A program made the translations under genes and the position numbers. Below are positions 27,015-35,853 of a DNA stretch of 64,000 nt, piece after piece. The stretch's first letter is position 1. Each line of letters starts with the position of its first letter. The DNA comes from Salinibacter sp. 10B (GTDB taxonomy: Bacteria; Bacteroidota; Rhodothermia; Rhodothermales; Salinibacteraceae), in assembly GCF_002954405.1 (NCBI RefSeq), contig NZ_MQWC01000004.1, positions 2,345,909 through 2,409,908 of the forward strand, read 5' to 3'. The notes under the pieces are model-generated. The model searched no databases. It was given only the letters and a program-made list of their open reading frames with translations, and was not told the DNA's origin.

Positions 27015-27146
27015 CGCGAGAGCGATCCGTGCCCCGCGTGGCCGCGCCTCTCTTTCCCTTTCACCTGCTCTTTGGGCACATTGACCAGGGGACGACAGTA
27101 GAGCCATCCGCTCCGGAGAACTCCTTTCTCACGTGACGGCCCTATC

Positions 27147-28406
27147 GTGGACTACCGCTTCCAAATTGCCCGTCGGTATCTCGCGAGTCGTCGCGAGGTG
27201 TCGCTAATTTCGGTCATCACCGGCATCTCGATGACTGGCGTCACGCTGGGCGTCGCGGCTCTGATCGTCGTCCTCTCGGTAATGAACGGCTTCTACGACT
27301 TCGTGCGGGATCTGCTGGTGTCGGTGGACCCACACGTTCGTATCGTCAACACCGAAGAGCGTGGCATCACGAACGCCGATTCGCTCCTGCGCGTGGCACG
27401 CTCGGTGGACCACGTCCAAACCGCGGCGCCGTACGTAGAAGGCAAGGCCCTCCTGCTCTCCCCAAAAGACGCGGGCGCCAACCAGGTCGTGCAGGTCCGC
27501 GGCATCGATCCGGCCGCCATGGGCCAAACGACGCCCAGCATGGCAACGGGCACCTTCGACGTGGAGACAAGCGCGGCGGGACCGTCAGGCATCGTCATGG
27601 ACGTGTCGATTGGCCAGAGTTTCGCCCTCGCCCCAAGCCGGGACGGCACTTCGTCGAGCACCGTAGGGCTGCTTTCCGCCCCTGCGATCGAACGCACCCT
27701 CACCCAGGTGTTCGCCAGCCCGCCTGTACAGCGATTCGAAGTGCGCGGCCTCTTCGAAATGCGGGCCGCGACCGACCGACGACGCGTCTTCATTGGACTC
27801 GATGAGGCGCAGCGTCTCTTCCAAACCGGCTCGCAGGTCACGGGGATTGATCTTCGGCTCGACAACCTCGACCGCGCGAGTACCGTGAAGGCGCAGCTCC
27901 GTGAGCGTCTTCCTGCGACCCACTATTCCGTACAGACGTGGTACGACCTGCAACAGTCGCTCTACGACGTGATGCGACTGGAAAAGTGGGGCGCCTCTGC
28001 CATCCTGGGCCTCATCGTCATCGTTGCGGCCTTCAACATCGTGGGCTCTCTCACGATGGTCGTCATTGAGAAGCGGCAGGACGTGGGTGTGCTACAAGCC
28101 ATGGGCGTGTCCCCCTCCAATATCCGCCGCATCTTCCTTCTGGAAGGCGGACTGATCGGAACGGTCGGCACTGGGGTCGGCCTCGTCCTCGGGCTGGGCC
28201 TCGCCCTTCTCCAAAAACACTTTAAGCTCGTGCCGATGGCCCAGGCCCAATCCTTTCTGATCAACGCCTATCCCGTTTCGATTCACCCGCTGGACATCAT
28301 TCTCATCTCCGTCGTGTCGTTTGGACTCTGCGTGCTGGCCTCCCTGTATCCTGCCGCTCGGGCTGCCGCCATCGAACCCGCTCGGGCCGTCCAAATGGAC
28401 CAGTGA
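27147..28406 (+). CDS. LolC/LolE-family ABC transporter permease
   Basis: A 419-residue FtsX-like permease. N-terminal helix in the Lol pattern (FQIARRYLASRREVSLISVITGISMTGVTLGVAALIVVLSVMNGF in pieces), a ~230-residue periplasmic domain, then three C-terminal helices with GVLQAMGVSPSNIRRIFLLEGGLIG, the coupling-helix signature. This class extracts lipoproteins from the inner membrane together with LolD ATPase, which is not in the window. GTG start at 27147. Ends 198 bases before rpmB. Confidence 0.9.
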   Translation: MDYRFQIARRYLASRREVSLISVITGISMTGVTLGVAALIVVLSVMNGFYDFVRDLLVSVDPHVRIVNTEERGITNADSLLRVARSVDHVQTAAPYVEGKALLLSPKDAGANQVVQVRGIDPAAMGQTTPSMATGTFDVETSAAGPSGIVMDVSIGQSFALAPSRDGTSSSTVGLLSAPAIERTLTQVFASPPVQRFEVRGLFEMRAATDRRRVFIGLDEAQRLFQTGSQVTGIDLRLDNLDRASTVKAQLRERLPATHYSVQTWYDLQQSLYDVMRLEKWGASAILGLIVIVAAFNIVGSLTMVVIEKRQDVGVLQAMGVSPSNIRRIFLLEGGLIGTVGTGVGLVLGLGLALLQKHFKLVPMAQAQSFLINAYPVSIHPLDIILISVVSFGLCVLASLYPAARAAAIEPARAVQMDQ

Positions 28407-28515
28407 TTGCTTCTTCTGCCTCCTATGTATTGCCTGGCTCCGTCTGGGGACGCCCCGTCCGCTCGGCCCGATTGAAATCGCGCTGTCTTCACGAACAAAG
28501 AATCGGTATTAGATC

Positions 28516-28521
28516 TATAAT
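28516..28521 (+). promoter_or_regulatory. Possible -10 element of the rpmB operon
   Basis: Perfect TATAAT 83 bases before the rpmB start. The -35 region is poor (AACAAA-like at spacing 16), so this is only a weak call. Confidence 0.35.
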
Positions 28522-28603
28522 TCGACTGTCGAATTCGGGCAGACGACTGAAAACATCCTGCCCTCTATTGCTTGCTGACACTCACTGACCGTAGAGGTAC
28601 ACC

Positions 28604-28840
28604 ATGGCCCGTAAAGACGATATTACCGGCGAAGGCCCGGTGACCGGCAACAGTGTATCGCCGTCCAACCAAAAGACCAATCGTCGCTTCAAGCGGAACC
28701 TGCAGAAGAAGAAGTTTTACATTCCGTCGCAGGACCGCAAAGTGACCCTGAAGGTATCGGCCAAAACCCTGAAGACAATCAACAAAAAGGGCATTGAGGC
28801 GGTGCTGAAGGAGGCGCGCAAGCAGGGATACGACGTGTAG
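28604..28840 (+). CDS. rpmB: 50S ribosomal protein L28
   Basis: A 78-residue basic protein: GEGPVTGNSVSPSNQKTNRRF, NLQKKKFYIP and KVSAKTLKTINKKGIEAVLKEA match L28 throughout. It binds 23S rRNA in the large subunit. First gene of the conserved Bacteroidota set rpmB-rpmG-DUF4295. A GAGG before the ATG is the ribosome site. Confidence 0.97.
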   Translation: MARKDDITGEGPVTGNSVSPSNQKTNRRFKRNLQKKKFYIPSQDRKVTLKVSAKTLKTINKKGIEAVLKEARKQGYDV

Positions 28841-29004
28841 GCCCCTCCCTCCCGACGGCATAGAGGGAACGGAGCGTACTGCGCCTTTGAGGTCCCAATG
28901 GAGCCGCCGTTCGAAATGGCCCCTCCGCCCGGATCATCGTGCCGACGTACGAGTGTCCCGTACGCCCTCGCGCACTGGTTTGTTGAATTTATCCCCATAG
29001 TCCA

Positions 29005-29169
29005 ATGGCTACAGGCGACCGCGTGCAAGTCACGCTCGAGTGCACGGAAGAGCCGGGGACGTCCCGCTACCACACGACGAAGAACCGGCGGAACGACTCC
29101 GACCGCATCGAGATGATGAAATACAATCCTGTTCTTCAGAAACACACCCTTCACCGAGAGACGAAATAA
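29005..29169 (+). CDS. rpmG: 50S ribosomal protein L33
   Basis: A 54-residue protein: [40 protein letters not shown] and [14 protein letters not shown] are typical of L33 of the form without paired zinc cysteines (a single Cys remains). It follows rpmB after 164 bases and precedes the DUF4295 gene by 3 bases, so the last two are one transcript. Confidence 0.95.
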   Translation: MATGDRVQVTLECTEEPGTSRYHTTKNRRNDSDRIEMMKYNPVLQKHTLHRETK

Positions 29170-29172
29170 GCC

Positions 29173-29328
29173 ATGGCGAATGGAAACAACACGAGTACGG
29201 CCTCGCGGAAAATGGCGAAGCTCGTCGTAGCAGAAAAGCGAGAAAACGGAAGTTACGGCTTCCGCCAGAAAATTGTCCCCCTCGACGATGTAGAGGAGGA
29301 ACTGGAGGCTGCCAAAGAACAAAACTAG
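29173..29328 (+). CDS. DUF4295 small protein
   Basis: A 51-residue Lys/Glu-rich protein starting 3 bases after rpmG: ASRKMAKLVVAEKRENGSYG, FRQKIVPLDDVEEELEAAKE. This matches the DUF4295 proteins that follow rpmG in Bacteroidota and are thought to be ribosome-associated. It is a good taxonomic marker for the window. A short hairpin (GTGTG-TAA-CACAC, near 29330-29342) follows. Confidence 0.85.
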   Translation: MANGNNTSTASRKMAKLVVAEKRENGSYGFRQKIVPLDDVEEELEAAKEQN

Positions 29329-29536
29329 TGTGTGTAACACACGTTGTGCACGAATGCACTCGGCAGAGCCCGACAATCTCGGAGCGCTGACTGTGCCTCT
29401 CGCCCGCATGGGGCTGTCCTCTTTGTCCCCGCCGGCGACTGCTCAGCAGTCCTCTCGTCTAGGCTCGGAGCTGTAGGTGTCGTAGTGCGCATCCCCTTAC
29501 GGGAGCGGGTCTGTTCGGACGCCGGTCCCGACCTTG

Positions 29537-29610
29537 CGGGGCGTGGCGCAGCTCGGTAGCGCACCTGCTTTGGGAGCAGGAGGTCGCCGGTTCAAATCCG
29601 GCCGCCCCGA
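29537..29610 (+). tRNA. tRNA-Pro (anticodon TGG)
   Basis: 74-nt cloverleaf: acceptor CGGGGCG/CGCCCCG, D-arm GCGCAGCTCGGTAGCGC, anticodon loop TTTGGGA in the stem CCTGC...GCAGG, T-arm CCGGTTCAAATCCGG, discriminator A. No CCA is encoded. Confidence 0.96.
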
Positions 29611-29671
29611 CATTTCTCAGCAATACTCGCCCCGAGTTCTGCTCTGTGGCTGCCAATGGGGTTCTCAACCT

Positions 29672-29745
29672 GCGCCCGTAGCTCAGTTGGATAGAGCAGC
29701 AGACTTCTAATCTGCAGGTCGCAGGTTCGAATCCTGCCGGGCGTG
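29672..29745 (+). tRNA. tRNA-Arg (anticodon TCT)
   Basis: 74-nt cloverleaf: acceptor GCGCCCG/CGGGCGT, D-arm GCTCAGTTGGATAGAGC, anticodon loop CTTCTAA in stem CAGA...TCTG, T-arm GCAGGTTCGAATCCTGC, discriminator G. It reads AGA codons. 61 bases after tRNA-Pro. Confidence 0.96.
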
Positions 29746-29835
29746 CCGGTCTCTTCTACGGACTCTTGATCCGACGAGCGGGATGAGGAGGAACTTGCCC
29801 TCAATCCGGTCAATTTAATCGACTGAACATAATTC

Positions 29836-29906
29836 GGTGACGTGGCCGAGTGGTCAGGCAGAGGCCTGCAAAGCCTCCTACGGCGGTTCGAATCCGCCCG
29901 TCACCT
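29836..29906 (+). tRNA. tRNA-Cys (anticodon GCA)
   Basis: 71-nt cloverleaf: acceptor GGTGACG/CGTCACC, D-arm GCCGAGTGGTCAGGC, anticodon loop CTGCAAA in stem GAGGC...GCCTC, T-arm GGCGGTTCGAATCCGCC, discriminator T (U73), which is the cysteine identity base. Confidence 0.96.
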
Positions 29907-29986
29907 CTAGGCGTCCACTGAGTCTCTGCTCGGTGGGCGCTTTCGCTTTGTGGTGCGCGTCTTTCGTCACTCGGCCGTCCTGCTCA

Positions 29987-30538
29987 ATGCCGGAACTGCC
30001 CCTCTCCAACGGGTTCGTCCTTTCCCCCGTGGAACGGAGCGACCGCGACGCGATCGTCGAGCACCTTCAGGACCGCGAGATCTGGCGGAATACCCTGTAC
30101 ATTCCGTATCCCTATACGGAAGAAGACGCCGACACGTGGATCGAGGGGCGGATCAATCATCGTCGCGACCAGCCGGCCGAGGTGACCTTCGCGCTTCGCA
30201 ATCCGGACGAGAAGCTCATCGGCGTGGTTGGGGCGGACGACCTAGAGGTGGGCACCACCCATCGGGCCAATCTCGGCTATTGGCTGGCAAAGCCGTACTG
30301 GGGACGAGGCCTCATGACGCGCGCGGCGCGTCGGTACACACGATACGCCTTCGATCACCTTGAGGTGGTGCGCCTTACCGCTGAGGTCTTCTCATGGAAT
30401 CAGGCGTCGGCCCGCGTGCTGGAGAAGCTGGGGTTCCAACGGGAGGGGCGTCTCCGCAAGCACCGCGAGAAGGACGGCGATCTCGTGGACGTGTTGTATT
30501 ACGGCCTGCTCCGGGACGACTTTCGGCCCGAGGCGTAG
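29987..30538 (+). CDS. GNAT N-acetyltransferase (RimJ/RimL type)
   Basis: A 183-residue acetyl-CoA-dependent acyltransferase. The RimJ/RimL pattern is clear: LSPVERSDRDAIVEHLQD at the start, GVVGADDLEV, ANLGYWLAKPYWGRGLMTRA (acetyl-CoA pyrophosphate loop) and LTAEVFSWNQASARVLEKLGF with REGRLRKH at the end. Substrates in this family are protein N-termini or small amines; the one here is not known. ATG at 29987 is chosen because the frame before it runs through tRNA-Cys. Convergent with dnaB. Confidence 0.92.
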   Translation: MPELPLSNGFVLSPVERSDRDAIVEHLQDREIWRNTLYIPYPYTEEDADTWIEGRINHRRDQPAEVTFALRNPDEKLIGVVGADDLEVGTTHRANLGYWLAKPYWGRGLMTRAARRYTRYAFDHLEVVRLTAEVFSWNQASARVLEKLGFQREGRLRKHREKDGDLVDVLYYGLLRDDFRPEA

Positions 30539-30569
30539 CGCAACACGGCTGCCCTTGGAATCCCGGGCG

Positions 30570-32147
30570 CTAAAACGGCGCGTCGTCTTCGAACGACCCC
30601 GCTCCGTCGCCGGGCGCCGGCCCCATACCGCCGCCTCCAGGCGGACCGCCGCCCTGTCCGTCGAACTGCGTCGTCAGGTTTTCGAAGCGGGCGTACTGCT
30701 TCACGAACGCCAGCTCCACACTGCCGATAGGGCCGTTACGCTGCTTCTCGATGATGATCTCGCCGATCCCTTCCGTCGAGTTGCCCTGCTCGTCCACCGT
30801 GATGCCGTAGCGCTCGGCCCGGTAGATGAAGGCCACCACATCCGCATCCTGCTCGATCGAGCCCGACTCTCTGAGGTCCGAAAGCTGCGGGCGCTTGTCA
30901 CCGCCCCGGTTCTCAACGGCCCGGTTGAGCTGCGAGAGGGCAATCACCGGCAGGTTAAGCTCCTTCGCCAGCCCCTTCAGCGAGCGCGAGATGTGAGCAA
31001 TCTCCTGCTCCCGGTTGGCCCCGCTGCGGAGATTGGCGCCGGACGCCTGCATGAGCTGCAGATAGTCGACCACCACGAGGCCGATGTCGTGCTCGGCCTT
31101 CAAGCGGCGCGTCTTGGCCCGCAGCTCCAGCACGCTGAGGCCCGGCGTGTCGTCAATGAAGATGTCGGCCTCGCTGAGCTTGCCGGCCGCCCGGGCCAGG
31201 TGTTGCCAATCCTCGTCGTTCATCTGGCCGGTGCGGGCCTTGTGCGCATCCACCCGCGCCTCGGACGTAAGCATCCGCTGGGCGAGCTGCTGCGCCCCCA
31301 TCTCCAGCGAAAAGACGGCTACGCCGGTCGAGCGCTCCGGGTGCGTGGCGGCGTTTTGGGCGCAGGCCAGAGAAAATGCGGTTTTCCCCATGGAGGGCCG
31401 AGCCGCAATAATGATGAGGTCGGACGGCTGCCAGCCACTCGTGAGATCGTCGAGCTTCGGAAAGCCACTGGGCACACCCGTGATGCCACCGTCCTGCCCG
31501 TGAATCGTCTCCAGATGTTCGAAGGTATCTTTCACCACCTCGTTCATCGGAGCGGCGGCCTTGCGGAGCTGCGAGTCGGAAATCTGGAAGATCTGGCTTT
31601 CCGCCTCGTCCAGCAGCTCGAAGGCATCGGCACTGGAGTCGTAGGCCTTCCCCACGATCGTCGTCATCGTCTCGATCATCTTGCGGAGCAGCGACTTCTC
31701 CGCAATGATCCGGGCGTGATACTCAACATTGGCGGCAGAGGCCACCTGCGTGGTGAGCTCTGTCAGATAGTAGGACCCACCCACGGCCTCCAGCTGATCG
31801 CGACGCTTCAGTTCCTCGGTGAGCGTCACGAGGTCCACCGGATTGCCACGCTCAAAGAGGCTCAGGATGGCCTCGTAGATGTTCTGATGCTTGCTGCTGT
31901 AAAACGCATCCGGCGGCAGCACCTCAATCGCTTGCGGAATGGCCTCCCGCTCGATCAGCATCGCCCCCAGCACCGACTTCTCTACGTCCGTGGCCTGCGG
32001 GGGCACACGACCGGAATTCTCGTGTACCTGCTCGGCCTGTTGACGTCGACGGTCGCTCTGCCGCCCCCGCATCTTGTCCAGGGGGTACGACGGCGACGAC
32101 GAGTCGTCGATGCTCAGGTCTTGTTGAGAATTGTCGTTGTCGGCCAT
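30570..32147 (-). CDS. dnaB: Replicative DNA helicase DnaB
   Basis: Hexameric 5'-3' helicase of the fork. 525 residues: Ser/Gln-rich head, the N-terminal DnaB domain (PPQATDVEKSVLGAMLIE ... FYSSKHQNIYEAILSL), linker helix, and the RecA-like ATPase with Walker A ARPSMGKTAFSLA, Walker B LVVVDYLQLM and REQEIAHISRSLKGLAKEL. No intein is present. A Gly/Pro-rich acidic C-terminal tail (GGGPPGGGGMGPAPGDG) follows the core. Last gene of the long minus-strand housekeeping series. It is convergent with the GNAT gene. Confidence 0.98.
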   Translation of the reverse strand: MADNDNSQQDLSIDDSSSPSYPLDKMRGRQSDRRRQQAEQVHENSGRVPPQATDVEKSVLGAMLIEREAIPQAIEVLPPDAFYSSKHQNIYEAILSLFERGNPVDLVTLTEELKRRDQLEAVGGSYYLTELTTQVASAANVEYHARIIAEKSLLRKMIETMTTIVGKAYDSSADAFELLDEAESQIFQISDSQLRKAAAPMNEVVKDTFEHLETIHGQDGGITGVPSGFPKLDDLTSGWQPSDLIIIAARPSMGKTAFSLACAQNAATHPERSTGVAVFSLEMGAQQLAQRMLTSEARVDAHKARTGQMNDEDWQHLARAAGKLSEADIFIDDTPGLSVLELRAKTRRLKAEHDIGLVVVDYLQLMQASGANLRSGANREQEIAHISRSLKGLAKELNLPVIALSQLNRAVENRGGDKRPQLSDLRESGSIEQDADVVAFIYRAERYGITVDEQGNSTEGIGEIIIEKQRNGPIGSVELAFVKQYARFENLTTQFDGQGGGPPGGGGMGPAPGDGAGSFEDDAPF

Positions 32148-32197
32148 GAAGAGGAACGGTCACATTCAGCCCAGCACGCGCACAGGTGGACTCTGTC

Positions 32198-33139
32198 TTA
32201 CGCCTCCGATTCGTCCGTGAGCTCATCGTAGCGAGTGCGAAGTAGCTTGACGTCTTCCCAGGTGGGCCGCTTCCACTGCGAATTCCGAAGGAGAGCAGCC
32301 GGATGGTACGTCACCATCAGCGGAATGCCGTAAAAGTCGTGCTCCTGATCCCGCAGGTTGGACAGAGACGAACTGCGGTCCAGCAGCGTGTTGCCGGCCA
32401 CTTTCCCCACTGCCAGAATGATCTGGGGACGGATGAGGGCGAGCTGCTTGTAGAGAATGGGCAGATGCGCCTCCACCTCGTCGGCCTTCGGGTCCCGATT
32501 TCGGGGCGGGCGGCTCTTCAGAATATTGGTGATGTAGATCTCCTCCCGCGTAAAGTTGATGGCGTCGAGGATCTTGTCGAGCAGCTGCCCGGCCCGGCCC
32601 ACAAACGGCTCGCCCTCCTTGTCCTCATCGCGGCCCGGCGCCTCCCCAATGATCACGAGGTCGGCCTCCGGATCGCCCACGCCAAACACCGGGTTCTCCC
32701 GATCCTCGTCGATCGGGACGAGCACGGTCTCCGCAAGATACTGCTCTACCTGATCGAGCGCATCAGCATCCTTGTAGGGCGCATCGTCGGGCACCAGGGC
32801 ATTAATTCGTTCCCAGGGCGGAAGAGTCGGGTCTTCCTCGGGCGGACGAGTCCGGTTACCAAAGAGATCCTTGTTGGGCATGTTGTCGTCGGAAGGCGAG
32901 TCGGCAGCGGGTGAAGATGAGGACGAAGGGGAGTCGGGCGTATCGGCCCGTTCAACGGTCTGGGACTCGGACGCGTTGGCCCCAGTGGCTTCAACGTCGG
33001 AAGACGGGGGCGGAGCAGCAGTGGACGCACCGGGATCGGCGGTCGGGGAAGACTCTGAGGCGTCGAGCGGAAGGAGAGAGCCGTAGAGGGCCTGCTCGTG
33101 CTCGACGATGCTCCGCAACTCACGCAGAAGGTCGCGCAT
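32198..33139 (-). CDS. Family-4-type uracil-DNA glycosylase without iron-sulfur cysteines
   Basis: A 313-residue protein. Residues ~28-95 are a Ser/Pro/Asp/Glu-rich disordered linker; the C-terminal half is a UDG fold of family 4: [38 protein letters not shown] (in pieces [15 protein letters not shown] and VGRAGQLLD), [16 protein letters not shown], and [11 protein letters not shown]. Thermophilic family-4 enzymes hold a 4Fe-4S cluster with four Cys, two before VFGxG, one in KCRPP and one ~16 residues on. Here the whole protein contains no Cys: KCRPP is KSRPP, the next site is His (EAHLPIL), and the N-terminal pair is gone. Active-site motifs (GEAPG, HPA) remain, so base excision is probably retained without a cluster. 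Upstream of dnaB by 50 bases. Confidence 0.9.
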   Translation of the reverse strand: MRDLLRELRSIVEHEQALYGSLLPLDASESSPTADPGASTAAPPPSSDVEATGANASESQTVERADTPDSPSSSSSPAADSPSDDNMPNKDLFGNRTRPPEEDPTLPPWERINALVPDDAPYKDADALDQVEQYLAETVLVPIDEDRENPVFGVGDPEADLVIIGEAPGRDEDKEGEPFVGRAGQLLDKILDAINFTREEIYITNILKSRPPRNRDPKADEVEAHLPILYKQLALIRPQIILAVGKVAGNTLLDRSSSLSNLRDQEHDFYGIPLMVTYHPAALLRNSQWKRPTWEDVKLLRTRYDELTDESEA

Positions 33140-33250
33140 GAAGAATGAGGCGTATTTCGTGACTCGTGATTGCGTATCCGCAAGGCAAAACGGAAGACCT
33201 CACGCGTCACGCCTCACGGGACAGTCTCTTCATTTTTAAGGAGGATGCGG

Positions 33251-34516
33251 TCACGAAGCCTTTTCCGAGTGAGCAGACAGCACCCGATCGAGAATCGCCT
33301 CCGCCACGTCCGACTTTGCCATCAGGGGGAGATCCTCGCTTGCGCCGTCACGCGAAAGGAGCGTAACGCGATTAGTGTTGGGCCCAAATCCGGCCCCTTC
33401 CTCCGTGAGGTCATTTAATACGATCCAGTCGAGGTTTTTTTCCTCCAGCTTGCGCCGGGCATTCTCGTAGGCATCATTGGTTTCCATTGCGAACCCGACG
33501 AGTATTTGCCCGGAGCGCTTGTGATCGCCAACCGTCTTCAGGATATCGGGTGTCCGACGAAGGTGCAACACGAAATCGTCGCCCTTCTTCAACTTCGTGT
33601 TCGACCGTTCGGCAGGAGTATAGTCGGCCACAGCAGCGGCCATAAACACGAGATCGGCGGTGTCCCGATGCGCCTGCACGGCTTGGTTCATTTCTTCGGC
33701 CGTCTCGACGCGTACCACGTCCACGTCCTCGGGAGGAGCAAGCGTCGTCGGTCCCGTTATGAGCGTCACAGTGCCTCCGCGTCGGGCAGCGGACCGGGCC
33801 AAGGCGTGGCCCATCGTGCCGGTGGAGCGGTTGGTGAGAACCCGTACGGGATCAAAGGGCTCTTGGGTCGGCCCGGCAGTCACGAGCACGGATTCCCCTT
33901 GTAGCGAGCGATCGCCGAAAGAAGCGCTCGATGCAGCGGTGGACTGCTCCGCCCGATCGATCATCTCCGCACTCCGCTCCCGGATGGCATCCGGTTCCGG
34001 CATGCGCCCCTGTCCCACCAGCCCACTGGCCAGCTCGCCGTGCGCCGCCGGCATCACCGCGTACCCCATCTCCTCAAGGCGCTCCAGGTTGTCCTGAGTC
34101 GCCGGATGCCGGTACATTTCACGATCCATCGCCGGACACACCAGCAGGGGACACCGTGCCGAAAGAGCGGTGGCCGTGAGCATGGAATCGCAGAAGCCCC
34201 GCGCAAGCTTTGCGACCGTGTGCGCAGTGGCAGGTGCCACGACAAAGAGATCCGCCCATTCCCCAAGAGTCACATGCTTCGTCCAGCTGCCCTCCTCATT
34301 CTCCGGAAAGATCTCCGTTAGCACCTCCCGTTCCGACAGGGTGCCAAGTGTAAGCGGCGTAATGAAGCGCTCGGCATCGGGCGTCATGAGCACCTGAACC
34401 TCGGCCCCGGCCTCTTTAAACAGCCGAACGAGGGGCGCCGCCTTGTACGCAGCAATGCTCCCAGTCACGCCCAGGAGAAGGTGCCGTCCAGTAAGATCGG
34501 GGGGAGACGCGCTCAT
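33251..34516 (-). CDS. coaBC: Bifunctional phosphopantothenoylcysteine decarboxylase/ligase
   Basis: Two steps of coenzyme A synthesis in the cytosol. 421 residues. N-terminal flavin decarboxylase: LLLGVTGSIAAYKA, the active His in SWTKHVTLGEWAD, VVAPATAHTVAKLARG, and CPAMDREMYRHPATQDNL (~40-165). C-terminal synthetase: VLVTAGPTQEPFDPVRVLTNRSTGTMGHALA in pieces, AAAVADYTPAERSNTKLKKG, and GFAMETND. All catalytic motifs are intact. ATG 34516 chosen; the open frame to 34603 is unlike the family. Confidence 0.97.
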   Translation of the reverse strand: MSASPPDLTGRHLLLGVTGSIAAYKAAPLVRLFKEAGAEVQVLMTPDAERFITPLTLGTLSEREVLTEIFPENEEGSWTKHVTLGEWADLFVVAPATAHTVAKLARGFCDSMLTATALSARCPLLVCPAMDREMYRHPATQDNLERLEEMGYAVMPAAHGELASGLVGQGRMPEPDAIRERSAEMIDRAEQSTAASSASFGDRSLQGESVLVTAGPTQEPFDPVRVLTNRSTGTMGHALARSAARRGGTVTLITGPTTLAPPEDVDVVRVETAEEMNQAVQAHRDTADLVFMAAAVADYTPAERSNTKLKKGDDFVLHLRRTPDILKTVGDHKRSGQILVGFAMETNDAYENARRKLEEKNLDWIVLNDLTEEGAGFGPNTNRVTLLSRDGASEDLPLMAKSDVAEAILDRVLSAHSEKAS

Positions 34517-34642
34517 CGGACGCGCAGAACGGGGAGGATCCAAAAAACCAGTTGACGGGTGCGCGCGCCCCCTCTGCCCAGTGCCTCCGACCGCCTCGAT
34601 CACTGCTCGGCGTGAGGCTCAACTGTAAGGCCCGCTATTCTC

Positions 34643-34695
34643 AATCATCGTCGAGACTGGACGATGATTCTACCCGCTGGGGGGAATTCCCCCAG
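34643..34695 (-). terminator. Two tandem hairpins between rpoZ and coaBC
   Basis: 34677-34695 (CTGGGGG/CCCCCAG around GAATT) and 34643-34669 (AATCATCGTC/GACGATGATT, 7-base loop), both perfect stems, 16 bases past the rpoZ stop. No T-tract; they may attenuate or mark mRNA ends inside the series. Confidence 0.5.
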
Positions 34696-34710
34696 GAGTG
34701 GGGCGCAGCC

Positions 34711-35004
34711 CTATTCTTCGTCGGGCTTGCGGTAATAAAGCTTGTCCTCGAGGAAGTCGTCAATCGCGATCTCCGTCGGTTCAGGTTTTTTCTCGTATTC
34801 GAGCGAGACCTTCTCCTGCTCCTCCTTCATGCGCACGTCCTCCATTTCGGGACCAAAGCCCTCGAAGTAGGAGAGCTTATCTTCGAGCTCGGACCGCATG
34901 TCGGACGAGACCTGGCGCGAGCGCTTCGAAAGGATCGCCACCGTTTCGTACAGATTGCCGGTGCGGTTGGCGAGTTCGTCGATGTCGAGGGTTTCGATGG
35001 CCAT
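34711..35004 (-). CDS. rpoZ: RNA polymerase omega subunit
   Basis: A 97-residue protein of the Bacteroidota omega type: AIETLDIDELANRTGNLYET, VAILSKRSRQVSSDMRSELE (the conserved helix that clamps beta-prime), then an acidic tail PEPTEIAIDDFLEDKLYYRK. It aids assembly and stability of RNA polymerase. Gene order gmk-rpoZ-coaBC is a widely conserved arrangement and supports the call. ATG 35004 is preferred to TTG 35010. Confidence 0.9.
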   Translation of the reverse strand: MAIETLDIDELANRTGNLYETVAILSKRSRQVSSDMRSELEDKLSYFEGFGPEMEDVRMKEEQEKVSLEYEKKPEPTEIAIDDFLEDKLYYRKPDEE

Positions 35005-35197
35005 AATCAATCGGGACTACTTCAGTGGTCGGTTGTGCCGGACGCTCTCTTCCTGCTCTATTGGCGCGGGATGTAGCGTGACGCAGTGACTCGTAGTACG
35101 ACCGGGAAAGACACTCTCACGGCGTGCACATCACGACTTCCTCTTCATGCCGTGCGGCTCCGCCTCGTTGGACAGGCAATCCCCGGAGGCAGAACAA

Positions 35198-35764
35198 TCA
35201 CAACTCTAGAAACTGGTGGATTCGGTCCAAGGTTTCCTGCACAGCCTCCTCCAGATCATCATTCACGACGACCCCATCAAACGACTCTGCCTTTTCCAGC
35301 TCGCGGTCGGCACGCGCCAGCCGGTCGGCAAGAGCTTGGTCGTTTTCCGTTCCTCGCCCCTGGAGCCGACTGCGCAGTTCTTCTTTCGAGGGCGGAGCAA
35401 CGAACAGCACGAGTGCATCGTCGCCAAACGCCGCCTTGACGTTTGTTGCGCCGTCCACGTCAATGTCCAGAAGCACCGGGCCCTCTTCGGACTTCGTCTC
35501 GATTTCGGACCGCAGGGTGCCGTAAAACTGATCAGGATACACTTCTTCGTACTCCAGCAGGTCGCCGTTGTCGATGCGCCGCTGAAATTCGTCAACTGAG
35601 AGAAAGTGATAGTCCTCCCCGTCGACCTCATCCGGACGCGCCGGACGGGTGGTGGCCGAGACGGAAAACTGCATCTCCGGCATCTGCTCCAGCACGCGGT
35701 GTGCTATGGTCGTTTTGCCGGCGCCGCTGGGCGCGGTGAGAACGATGACGTTCTGGTCGGGCAT
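35198..35764 (-). CDS. gmk: Guanylate kinase
   Basis: GMP + ATP to GDP + ADP. 188 residues: P-loop VLTAPSGAGKTTIA (~7-20), GMP-binding FSVSATTRPARPDEVDGEDY, FLSVDEFQRRI, and DIDVDGATNVKAAF. Family length, all motifs present. ATG at 35764 fits the family start. 193 bases precede rpoZ on the same strand. Confidence 0.97.
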   Translation of the reverse strand: MPDQNVIVLTAPSGAGKTTIAHRVLEQMPEMQFSVSATTRPARPDEVDGEDYHFLSVDEFQRRIDNGDLLEYEEVYPDQFYGTLRSEIETKSEEGPVLLDIDVDGATNVKAAFGDDALVLFVAPPSKEELRSRLQGRGTENDQALADRLARADRELEKAESFDGVVVNDDLEEAVQETLDRIHQFLEL

Positions 35765-35853
35765 GGGGCGGTAAGGGGTCAGCAGCGTTGAGGGGGCAGC
35801 GTCTGGGAGTACGTATCGAAACGCACAACGCTCAGCCTGCAACGCAAAACGGA

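Noticed and set aside
29592-29813. Minus-strand frame reading GTPGRIRTCDLQIRSLLLYPTE
   Set aside because: It is the reverse translation of tRNA-Arg and flanks, a known false gene call.
30360-32231. Long plus-strand open frame (over 600 codons) over dnaB
   Set aside because: It lies antisense to the intact dnaB gene with all helicase motifs; its length comes from the high GC content and codon use of dnaB.
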